From NCBI RefSeq assembly GCF_947242115.1, contig NC_074711.1, positions 7,099,934 through 7,163,933 of the forward strand: 64,000 bases of DNA. The letters run 5' to 3'. Origin of the DNA: Biomphalaria glabrata (taxonomy: Eukaryota > Mollusca > Gastropoda > Planorbidae). Below, piece by piece: positions 32,101-41,414 of this stretch. The translations under genes and the position numbers were made by a program. The notes below the pieces were generated by a model, which saw nothing but the letters and a program-made list of their open reading frames with translations, was not told the origin of the DNA and made no database searches. The number at the start of each line of letters is the position of its first letter. Positions within the stretch are counted from its first letter, which is position 1.

Positions 32101-35100
32101 GATGACACTATAAAGTGCAAACCACACAGCAATTCTAAATTAAAGCAGCTAAATCCATGAATGGAGGAATTTTAGTATTCATCCTGGATGGGTTTGGAAG
32201 GCAGTTGTTTTTATTTTATACTGATTGCAATGCTCATTAGAGCTAATTAGCTTTTAAAGAAACATGTCTTGCTCATAGGTTTGTCTAAAGATTTCAGAGT
32301 TCTGGTGAGATCACTATATCAGTTGGAGAATGTCAGTATATTAGCATGCTCGGTTCAATAGATAAACAAAATAGCTCTCAAAGTGTATTAATTTCAGTCT
32401 CATCTAGTCATTCAAGTGATAACACCATTATTCATCTATCACTAACTAGTGATTACCTGGCCCTTCAGTCCAATAAATAATTTAGGACACTTAACGTATT
32501 GTCATTTTTAATTATGATTTGAGCCTATGTGGGAGAAGTTCAGTTTTATTGCTGTATATTTCTTTTCTCACAATGTAGTGTACACATTTTTGTAATCTTA
32601 CGTCATTGTTTGTATCATATAAACAGAGAAGAACTGGAATGGTTTTATGAAGGTAAAGGAGCTAACATGCTGTTTCCAGATTACTGGGAAGAGTTTGTTA
32701 ATTTTATTCCTGAGGTAAGCTATCTCAAGGTCTTTTATTTACTTTGTCTTAAATGCTCTTGAAAACGTACATTATCAGGCCAATTTGGCAACAATTCATT
32801 TTAGTATTTGGTAGCATTTTATAAAGTACCTCTTGTTAGTAGTAAGCTATATTTAAATGTACATTCTTGTACAAAAAATACTTTTTATTTTAAAATATGT
32901 ATATTATCATGACGAGACAGCTGGAGGTGACTCACAAAGGCAGCGGGATACACATTTGAGACTAAAGGAATACCGCTGCCGAGGACAGACACAGACGACA
33001 AAAAGAAAATCTAAATCGACCACCTGCTGACAATGGTTATGCTTGCCTTGGGTGCGGCAAAATATGTAGGTCACAATTGCAGCCATGGGAAATACTGCAT
33101 TTCTCACTGATCTTCAGACTCGAAGACAAGTCTAATTATTATTATTATGCATGATTTATACATTATATATGATTCTACAAGCTATGGTTTAACTATGTTG
33201 TGCTTTTATTTAGGTTGAGCGTGGGTCTTTAATGAATGCATATTACAGACGATTGACATCTGAGGATGAAGAAATAAAATGTAGGGCTTCACAGATTTGG
33301 AGCAAGTGGGAGCAGGCCACGAGCCATCTCTTTATCAACCAAGAAAAACTTGAAAAGCCATTTTCACAAAAGTTGTGGGCTTTACAGTTTGCTAGGATTG
33401 AATGGTATGTAACTGATGATTCAAATGAAAAAATTTTAATTGACGCTGTGCTACTTATAAATCTTTTTTTTTTTAATCTCTCTTGTAGTCTTTTGCAGGA
33501 TTAATGTACCAAAGTGTTTTGTTGACTTTCTTCCATTCTTGACTATAAGCCTGGAATCCATCCATTCTTTGCTTTTCTTTATATTTCTTTTTCATGTATT
33601 TAAAGCAAGATCTCAGATTGTAAATGTTTGTTGCTGTAATCTAGTTTTCCTAGATAGTTCTGACACTTTTATTATGACAAGCAATTTATGTTTTAGTTCC
33701 CTCAAGTGTTTCCAATTTAAACACAAGATTTCTTTGTCTTGTGCCATAAATATTTTAACACTTCAAGAAACCTACCCAAATAGTGTCTCAAGTTATTCTA
33801 ATTAATTAATGAAAATTGACTTTTGAGAAAGATAAGCCCTTAGATTTTGGTAGGATTTTAAAAATGCTTCTTTAATAAATCAAATCTGAATTAATTTTTA
33901 CCAAACTTATATGTGATGATCACACTTGCCAGGGATTATATTATCAAACTTGACAATTCAATGAAATGAAGAAAGAAACATCTCTCTGTATTTTCTTCAA
34001 ACTTCTTTAATAACTTCTTCAACTTTCACATCAAATTAACTTCTTAATACAATAACAACTTGACACTTCATAAATAAAACTTAAAGATACATAAAACTTC
34101 ACTTAGTATAACTTCAACTACTAAAACTTTACTTAATGGACCCGCTAATATCACAAAACTTATTACTAATCGAGGACTGAGCGAGGACCCTGTCTAACTG
34201 ACTTTCCCTCAATTTATACCTTTCTTAATCGTACATTCCAGAATCATGGAAACTTCTCCCCTAATTATTTTAGTAACTTTGACCTTCTAGAAGCTGACGT
34301 GTGCTATTTTTTCCCTTAACCCCTTTCTTTGATTGGATACCTAAAATTAACTTGTTTACGCTGGACACTTGCACTGGTTTGAACTCGAGCTTCTAGAAAC
34401 TGGTCGAAATAGGTCACAGACTCGACTCGTGACATTATATTGTTAGCTCATCCAGTTTATCTGCCTTGTCAATTTCTTTTACACATTATTTCTCTTATTT
34501 CCCATTCTTGGATCTAGTTGAAACTTCACAAAATTTTTCATCGTTGATCACAACACATTAATTAATCAAAAAATTAACCAATTAATCAAACAATTAGTCA
34601 TAATTAATTAATTTCGTTTTATATGAAAAATGTACTAAGCTAAGAGGAGATAACCCTTGAACTAATGGCATTGACTGAACAGCGCTATCCCCTCAAAGTA
34701 CAACCGGATAAACAATCACAGCCAGCAACTTTTGACATTAATCATGTACAGTTCACTGTATACAAGTGTTACAGTTCTCTACTTAATTAGCTACATAGAA
34801 ACTACACTAGTTTCTCACCAATTGTCTAGGTGTCCCTTGGGTTCAGCTCTATAACTATAGTACATTAAATAACTAGGCCATCTAGACAAGCAGAACTTAA
34901 TTACTTTTTATCACATCACACACTGGCAACTGTCATCGTGCAAACTTACACACTTCGGTACATGTATGTGTAAACCTGTAAAAGTAGATTATACACATAT
35001 ATAAATATTTTTCCTTGATAATAAACAAGGCTTTTGAAAAAAAAAGTATTTTTTACATTCAACTTTAAAAAAAAAATTCTTTATATTGTTACAAACTTGG

Positions 35101-37390
35101 TGGTGGCACAGAGAGGGGTAGTGGTGTGTGTGTGGTCAGCCGACGCAAATCGCCCCAGGCCAGCGCTAGACGAGCGGTCAACCATGACGAGCTACGTCGG
35201 TCAGCCGAAACGAGTATCAACAGGACGGTTCGGGAAGGATCGCCGGCGTGAACAGAGTTCAGGAGCGTCACGAGAGTTGTAGTCATCTGACCACCTAGAA
35301 ACGTCGAGCGGCGTTCTGTCCAGTTCGAGAAGGCCAGTAGGGACCCTATATAAGAGAGGAGGTGTCGCAGTCAAGACGGTCGAGAAAAGGGGCTCAATAC
35401 AGCAAGGTTCAGAAAGGAGGTTCACGACAAGAGTTCAGAACACGGTCGACTACAGCACAGTTCAGCGGTGTGGTTCTGTACGGAGCATTACGACGGTTCA
35501 GTGCGGAATACTATCAAGTACAGTTGAGACGAACGGCGTCTTGATCTTGGTCTGTGATCGATGTTGAACCCAGTGCAAGCCCGGAACGAGACAGAGAGGC
35601 CAGTGCAAGAGTTGATACGGCGGAACGGTGTTATCGGAGAGATATTTGTACAGTGTACGTGTTGCCAATTGTACAGTATTGGCTGTTATTTATTTAACTA
35701 TTAAAGTGTTACGTTTGGAGCCCTGAGTTGTCAAGTTCTTTAAGTTGGTGGTGTAAGGTGCAGTTTGCAGAGAGCCTGGATAGTGAGATTCGTAACAATA
35801 TAATATCTCCTAAGTAAAGTATAACAAAATGGAAATACAAAAAAAAAAAAAAATTTCTGGTAAACAATATGTTATTGAACATTCTTTTTAAAGTTTTAAA
35901 CAAATATCTTATCAAGTATTTGCTAAAAGCTTACTTCAGTTGTCAAAATAAAAAAAAAAACTGGTTGGTTTTTAAAATGTTAGTTTTTCAAAGGTATATT
36001 TTGTTACCTCACAATTAACATTTTTTTCTCAAATCAAAAGCTGTTGTGTAGCTATATAGACGTCTGCATGTACAAATTATAAAAACTTAAAATAAATTTA
36101 AAATGAAACCCTAAATTCTTTAATCCCCTTTTATAATATGTCTCTCTATAACATATGTTATGTGATTGCTTTTTGAAACAGTCTTTATTTCTGTTTAGTT
36201 TTCTCTTTTAATGGACTATGTTATAAAATTGAAATTCTTAGTTTTAATCTTGAAAAAACTTGAAATCGGCAAATGTTTGCTTTTATCTTTTGTCATAAAG
36301 AAGTTTTTTCTTTTTTTTTTTTGTTTTCAATCAAAATCTTTTTGTTTTCCCTTATCTTGTCCTTAACCCTTTTGACCCTCAGTTAACTCCCCTTAAGTCC
36401 CAATGCCCCTGAGCTCCTAAGGACTGTCATACTCACATAAGGCACGGCACGTAAGACTGAATATATCAGGTTCAAAAGGATGCAAAAATATTAGTCATTA
36501 CGCTAGAATCAGTCATTTCTTCATATATATATTTTTTTTTTTTTTCAGTCACTATTTTATTCATGGTGGATTTTTTAAATATGAAAACCAGTTGATCAAA
36601 GATGTGGACAAAATCAGACATATACCAGGAACAATAATTCAAGGTCGTTATGATGTTATATGCCCCATGGATACAGCCTGGCAGTTGCACAAGGTAATTC
36701 ATTTATATACTAGGATGTTTTATATGACAGCAAATGACCTCTGAAAGAGATAGCTGGACAGTTCAGTTGTGGGACATACATTTGAGGCTCAAAGAAAAGC
36801 TTTTGCCAAAGACGGACACAGAAGGCAAAGAGAGAACTTACATAGATTAGGGGGAGGGGAGTCTAAGACAGAATTTTTGCATCAATAATTCACACAGAAT
36901 ATAAAGTTTGCGTCATTGACACATTGGAAATTGATGCTGTTAATGTTAAGCACCATGCAATAAGATCAAATATACTTGTTGGAAATTCACAGTTTAGTCT
37001 TGACCACCAACATTATTATCAAACTCCATTTGAGTCAGAGTTTGAGAGGCTCAAATCCTCTCTTGCAAAAGCCCTGGACAGAAACTCTGCTGTTTTGCAT
37101 AGTGTTTAGTCTTGATTGTTGCTGCAATCTTCCTATGGTACTTTAATAGCTCAATGACAAACATAAGGGCCTTCCACTATGGAGGCTCAAATTTGAATTC
37201 AGACCAACGAATAAAAAAACAAAATTGTTTTTAAAAGCATTTGTTTGACAAAATTCTGAAATTATTTTATTTTCAGAATTGGCCTGAAGCTGAGTTTATT
37301 ATTGCTCCTGATTGTGGACACAACTCACAAGAGCCAGGAATCAGAACATTGTTATTAAATGCCAGTGACAAGTATAAATATTTGAAATAA
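29112..37390 (+). CDS. pip: Proline iminopeptidase (alpha/beta hydrolase, peptidase family S33), 7 coding exons, 326 aa
   Basis: The enzyme releases N-terminal proline from peptides, in the cytosol (no signal peptide). Exons: 29112-29254, 30938-31061, 31622-31797, 32627-32714, 33214-33404, 36549-36693, 37277-37390; together they give one frame of 327 codons with stop. The start MAQVQKGEHRNMYPPIEP follows an acceptor at 29094, so the 5' UTR is split. Family marks: VHGGPGSG oxyanion loop (48-55), FDQRGAGKS (74-82), nucleophile S118 in FGGSWGSSLSLAY, a cap domain with LTSEDEE and TSHLF, D276 in QGRYDVICP, and H304 in DCGHNS. Length matches the usual 310-330. Intron 3 begins with GC rather than GT. 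Introns are loaded with SINE-C, LINE-D and two solo LTRs. The protein is closest in style to bacterial and invertebrate iminopeptidases; vertebrates lack an obvious counterpart, so lineage history is of interest. Confidence 0.93.
29462..29530 (-). mobile_element. LINE-A 3'-terminal stub in iminopeptidase intron 1
   Basis: ACAGACGTTACTTCCAAAAA and ACGTCCTATGCATTTCATG match the LINE-A 3' end in reverse orientation. Confidence 0.55.
30573..30745 (-). mobile_element. SINE-C in iminopeptidase intron 1
   Basis: On the minus strand: GGCTGCCTGGTCGTGCGGTT head, B-box-like GGGTTCAAGCCC, then CTATCGTCAACTCTGAAGGA and ACATCCGAGACG. Clearly related to 59082-59258. Confidence 0.8.
31798..31799 (+). promoter_or_regulatory. 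pip: GC (non-GT) 5' splice site of iminopeptidase intron 3
   Basis: Exon 3 ends TTACGTAG and the intron starts GCAAGT, the strict consensus for GC-AG introns. The GT alternatives nearby (donor after TTAC, or after AGGCAA) put exon 4 out of frame. The GC site joins CGT-AG to A-GAA and restores LR-REELEWFYEG, the family sequence. Confidence 0.85.
32040..32140 (-). mobile_element. Diverged SINE-C remnant in iminopeptidase intron 3
   Basis: GAATTGAACTCAGGTCCTCA and TGCAAACCACACAGCAATTC follow the SINE-C pattern in reverse orientation, with many substitutions. Confidence 0.45.
32906..33155 (+). mobile_element. LINE-D 3' end in iminopeptidase intron 4
   Basis: GAGACAGCTGGAGGTGACTC, GGGATACACATTTGAGACTA and CTTCAGACTCGAAGACAAG match 63018-63215 nearly throughout, including the (ATT)n end. 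The piece carries the C-terminal C-x2-C zinc-knuckle region of the LINE protein in decayed form. Confidence 0.75.
33912..34434 (-). mobile_element. Solo LTR 1 (523 bp) in iminopeptidase intron 5
   Basis: On the minus strand it begins TGTCACGAG and ends ATCACA, with TG...CA termini. A TATA-like GGTATAAATTG and a downstream poly(A)-type signal are in the expected order. Perfect 5-bp direct repeats TTATA flank it (33907-33911 and 34435-34439). No internal region remains, so it is a solo LTR fossil left by LTR-LTR recombination. The family is probably Ty3/Gypsy from LTR style and duplication length. Confidence 0.75.
35087..35797 (+). mobile_element. Solo LTR 2 (711 bp) in iminopeptidase intron 5
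   Basis: It starts TGTTACAAACTTGG and ends GATTCGTAACA, giving short inverted ends TGTTAC/GTAACA. CCCTATATAAGAG near 35345 is a TATA box and ATTAAAG near 35701 fits a poly(A) signal. Direct repeats ATAT flank it (35083-35086 and 35798-35801). It is markedly GC-richer than the surrounding intron. A solo LTR fossil of probable Ty3/Gypsy type. Confidence 0.8.
36740..36870 (+). mobile_element. LINE-D tail fragment in iminopeptidase intron 6
   Basis: GATAGCTGGACAGTTCAGTT, GGACATACATTTGAGGCTC and GACGGACACAGAAGGCAAAG match the 32920-33010 copy with many changes. Older than that copy. Confidence 0.5.
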
Positions 37391-37530
37391 GTATTATTGC
37401 AGTGCCAGCTGACTTGGTTAAGGAACATTTTTTTGTTAAAACCAGTCACTTCATCAGAGTATCAGCAGCTGTTTGATTAATTTCTAAGCATTTTGTTAAT
37501 GTTTTTGTTGTTTGTATATTTTGGGAAAAC

Positions 37531-37565
37531 ATTAAATTTGATTTACAAGATAACTATTTATTAAA
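37531..37565 (+). terminator. pip: Candidate poly(A) signals of the iminopeptidase gene
   Basis: ATTAAA at 37531-37536 and again at 37560-37565, 140-175 bases after the stop codon. Confidence 0.4.
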
Positions 37566-38680
37566 ACTGTTTTCCCATCTTGATTATATGTGCAGAGAGA
37601 AAGCAAGGAAAATTGCCTAAATTTTTTTTTTACTTTTAAATTTAACAAGATTTTTTTCCCTTATTTGCAATATACACATTTACTCAGTTTTTTTTCCTAG
37701 ATATTTTATTTTATCTAACTTTTTTCATAACCAGCTGTTTTATTAGATGTAAGTGCGTTGATCAAAGTTGTATACAATTTTCTTTTTTTTTTTTTATGTC
37801 TTATAAGAGTGCATCATGTCCATCTGAAAGAAGTTATATTGCCCATCTATAGACTCGTTAAACATTTCAGATTGGGACTTTGAATGAAATGAGAGCCTGG
37901 GCATTGGTTATGATTGGGATGTTGTTGCCCACACAGCAATTATTGCCCTCTCCATGGAGCGGCTGTGTCCTTAGGTACTGCAAGTAGCCAAAACACTTGG
38001 TATCAGCAGCATTACGAGTTCTGCCAGAGTGCAGCACTATGTGTTACAAACTGCTTATTTTTTCTCAGGGTTGACTCCTCAAGGCAGCATAGAATTGGAT
38101 TAAATGTTTCTTCTCCTAAGTGTGTAGCCTAGCAAGGTTTACATGCCCCTCCTGCTTGAAGCTTCTGGTTTGGGCACCAGATACTAGCCTTTGCCTCTTC
38201 AGGTCTCCTGTGTGTTTCATGTTTCAATCAAACCAGCAGCATTGATTATTGTAACCAATTAATTTTTTTCATTTTCCTTCTTTTGAAATTTTTGTTGGTT
38301 TCCTTTTGATTTAATATAACAATTTTTTTATTTTTTTTTTTTAATGTTATGGCTATAACTTTTGTACTTGTACCAGTATATATTTATTATAATTATTGAT
38401 TCTTACAATGTTGGAGTTGATTGATGTACTGTGATAAAATAATTTAAGAATTTTAACATTATTTTGTTATTTTTCTTGCTATTTTGGGGTCAGTTAATAA
38501 TTGGCTGTTGAAAAGATATTAAGTCTGTAAAGCTCCTGGCTGTTAACTCTATAACATCATCCCATCATCAGATTCAGGATGTAAATTGAGACCAAATATT
38601 TTCATGCAATTACTGAATGGACAGATTGGACTCATCCACTCTCATCCAACCAGCTTTTCATTGGGCATCACCTGTGTATT
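37566..38680. other. Gene-free stretch
   Basis: T-rich sequence with no supported gene. The short plus-strand frame 37914-38132 has no domain. Confidence 0.4.
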
Positions 38681-38728
38681 ACCTTAGAAAATATTCCCAT
38701 ATAGCTTGAAAGACTCAATGAGTTAAGG

Positions 38729-39987
38729 AGCTGACTCCATTCCCGCAGAGGTCTACAGAAAAGGTGGATTAGCCCTGATTGAAAGACTTCATGATCTGTT
38801 CTTAATTATGTGGAAACAAGAGTCAATACCTCAAGACTTTAAAGATGCCACAATTGTCCATCTACACAAGTGAAAAGGAAACTGACAAATCTGTGACAAC
38901 CACAGAGGAATATCTCTTCTCTCTATTGCTGGAAAAATCCTTGCATGCATCCTACTAAATCGTCTCATGCAACACCTTGAACATGGTCTACCGGCTTCAG
39001 AAAAGAGCGTGGAACCATTGACATGATCCTTGCAGCAAGGCAGCTCCAGGAAAAATGCCAAGACCTCTTCTCTATATATGTCGACCTAACAAAGGCATTT
39101 GACACTGTTAGAGAAAAACTCTGGAAGACTATGTCAAAGTATGGTGAGACAATTTCATGATGGCATGAAGGCTTGTGTCCAGGAAAGGGGAGAACCCATC
39201 AGAGCCCTTCGAAGTTTTAAACGGGGTAAAACAAGGCTGTGTCCTAGCACCTACACTGTTCAGTATCATGTTCTCTGCTATGCTGACAGATGCATTCACA
39301 AATATAGAAAACAGCGAGATAAATATAACATACAGATTTGATGGTGGCCTATTCAACCAGAGGAGACTCAAAGCAAAGTCAAAAATAAAATCATCAGTAA
39401 TCAGGGACTTGCTATTTGCTGATGACTGTGCCCTAAATGCCTGCTCTGAAAATGATATGCAGAGCATTATTAGTGACTTCTCAAGAGCATGCTCAGACTT
39501 TGGCCTTAAAATTAATACATAAAAGACTGAAGTCTTATATTTGCCTGCTACCGGGAAAGCCTACCCGGAGACCGCCACATCCCTAAGCGACTCTTATATG
39601 GCCAACTAAGCTAAGGAAAGCACTCGCAAGGTTGTCAAAGAAAGCGCTTCAGGGACACCCTCAAAGCTTCTCGAAGGCGTTCAGCATAGACCCAGCCACC
39701 TGGGAGACAGGCACATGACAGAGCATCATGGCATCGCATTGTGAAAACTGGCGCACAGGTTGCTGAGGAAAAGAGAACAACACTGGCAGAAGAAAACGCC
39801 AGAGAAGAAAAGCAAGGCCAATGACACTAGCTCCAGCTGGAATAACCTGCCCAGTGTGCAGCCGAACATTCCGGGCTCACATAGGTCTCACCAGCCACAT
39901 GAGGAGGCATAAAACCCCACTGCAAAGCCCTCAGCCCCCTGGATGACAAAGTGGTCATCATTGAACCACGATGGACTAACTTTATAT
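38729..39987 (+). mobile_element. LINE-C, internally deleted, between 48-bp direct repeats
   Basis: Reverse transcriptase blocks are recognisable in order: RGISLLSIAGKILACILLNR, then NGVKQGCVLAPTLFSIMFSA (39220-39280) and LLFADDCALNACSENDM (39407-39460), which carries the F-A-D-D catalytic motif. Near 39560 the sequence jumps to the C-terminal region: KRFRDTLKAS, TGAQVAEEKRT and a zinc-finger-like CPVCSRTFRAHIGLTSHMRR (C-x2-C, H-x3-H pattern, 39850-39915). Roughly 200 codons between RT and C-terminus are therefore missing, and stops and shifts interrupt the frame. The endonuclease is absent. Near-identical 48-bp direct repeats lie immediately outside (38681-38728 and 39988-40035). Confidence 0.85.
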
Positions 39988-40089
39988 ACCTTAGAAAATA
40001 TTCCCATATAGCTTGAAAGACCCAATGAATTAAGGTGCCAAACCATCTCAGCTTCTGTTGCTTTCATGATTTCAATTACACCCCTTTGC

Positions 40090-40555
40090 CTGCTATCACC
40101 TATTCCTGTGTTTTTGTGTGATTCTATCAGACACCACATTATCAATTACACTTTTCTTTGGATATCATATGCCATCACCTATTCCTGTGTTTTTGTGTGA
40201 TTCTATCAGACACCACATTATCAATTACACTTTTCTTTGGATATCATATGCTATCACCTATTTCTGTGTTTTTGTGTGATTCTATCAGACACCACATTAT
40301 CAATCCCATTTTTCTTTGGATATCATATGCCGTCACCTATTTCTGTGTTGGTGTGTGATTTTATATGACATAATCAATTACACTTTTCTTTGGATGTCAT
40401 ATGCGATCACCTATTTCTGTGTTGGTGTGTGATTCTATAAGACACCACATTATCAATTACACTTTTCTTTGGATATCATATGCCGTCACCTATTTCTGTG
40501 TTGGTGTGTGATTCTATAAGACACCACATTATCAATTACACTTTTCTTTGGATAC
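40090..40555. repeat. 79-bp tandem repeat, about six copies
   Basis: Units carry CACCTATTYCTGTGTT and ATTATCAATTACACTTTTCT with 79-bp spacing (CACC at 40097, 40176, 40255, 40334, 40408, 40487; one unit is 74 bp). Confidence 0.92.
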
Positions 40556-40775
40556 GTGGTTTGTGGTTTCTCTCAGAACAGTGGCATGTGAGGATGAGAG
40601 GCTGCCTATCGAGAGTTCGAGTGTGAAACACATTGAGCAGAGTTGTACGGCAGCACAGAAACTTCTACCAGACACCCCACCCCCCACTGTTCTACATAAG
40701 AGATTGGACCAAGGGCATGGAGTGTGCTATAAGCATGAAAGATGCACTAAACAAAAGAGATTTTTATAAAAGGAA
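40556..40775 (+). mobile_element. Diverged SINE-B
   Basis: GGCAGCACAGAAACTTCTAC, GAGATTGGACCAAG and GTGCTATAAGCATGAAAG match the SINE-B body at 9095-9200. The tRNA-like head (GAGAGTTCGAGTGTG) is degraded. Confidence 0.6.
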
Positions 40776-40863
40776 GATGTTCCCATGGAAGATAATCTTG
40801 GCCAATGAGTCAATGTGTTGAAACAATTTCAGCTACTATTGTTGTTTTTATGTTTGTGTACAA

Positions 40864-41406
40864 CAGTGATGCCCAAAATACGGCCTGCTGGCCCCCAACG
40901 CACTTCCATCTGGCCCGCCGAAACATTGGCACAAAATATAGAACCCCCCCCCCCCCCCCCCCCCCCAAAAAAAAATGTTCAAAATGTATCTTTACCTACG
41001 TTAGGACTGTCATTTTCTTCTAATGGATTACAACCAAGGCATTTAACATTAGTGTGTTCATAAAAGAGGACTATAGAATCTACTAGGAGAAGTGAACTGA
41101 TCTTTACTGTTTTGTAGAACATGGTACAATTGCTAGCCAACATGTTTGTTTTTATAAAGAAAGTCTGAGGCTGTTTTTAAAAAACAAGAACAACAAAATA
41201 TAAACAGAACTTACGCCATTTTTTTGAAGAGTTAAGAGAAAATTCAAATATCTCAATAATTCAATGTAAGTACCTATCCTCGGGTTTGAAATAAAATAGT
41301 TTCAGTCAATTTCATTAAGTTTTTGTATCTTTTCCATCAAGTGGCCCGCGACACTAGTGTTGAAAATTTAAATGGCCCACAGATTGAATTAGGTTGGGCA
41401 TCACTG
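40864..41406. mobile_element. hAT-like MITE (543 bp) with 8-bp target duplication
   Basis: The ends are CAGTGATGCCCAAAATACGG (40864) and, on the other side, TTGGGCATCACTG ending at 41406. Direct repeats GTGTACAA are perfect (40856-40863 and 41407-41414). Same family as the outer element at 23476-26797 but reversed: its CCAACATGTTTGTTTTTATA part matches the reverse complement of 23825-23855. It contains a long C run (40947-40966) and no coding frame. Confidence 0.88.
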
Positions 41407-41414
41407 GTGTACAA

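Noticed and set aside
35034-35544. Several short frames on both strands
   Set aside because: They lie in a GC-rich solo LTR and show no coding signal.
36924-37109. 61-codon plus-strand frame in iminopeptidase intron 6
   Set aside because: Protein-like but too short, without splice sites matching the neighbouring exon phase and without a known motif.
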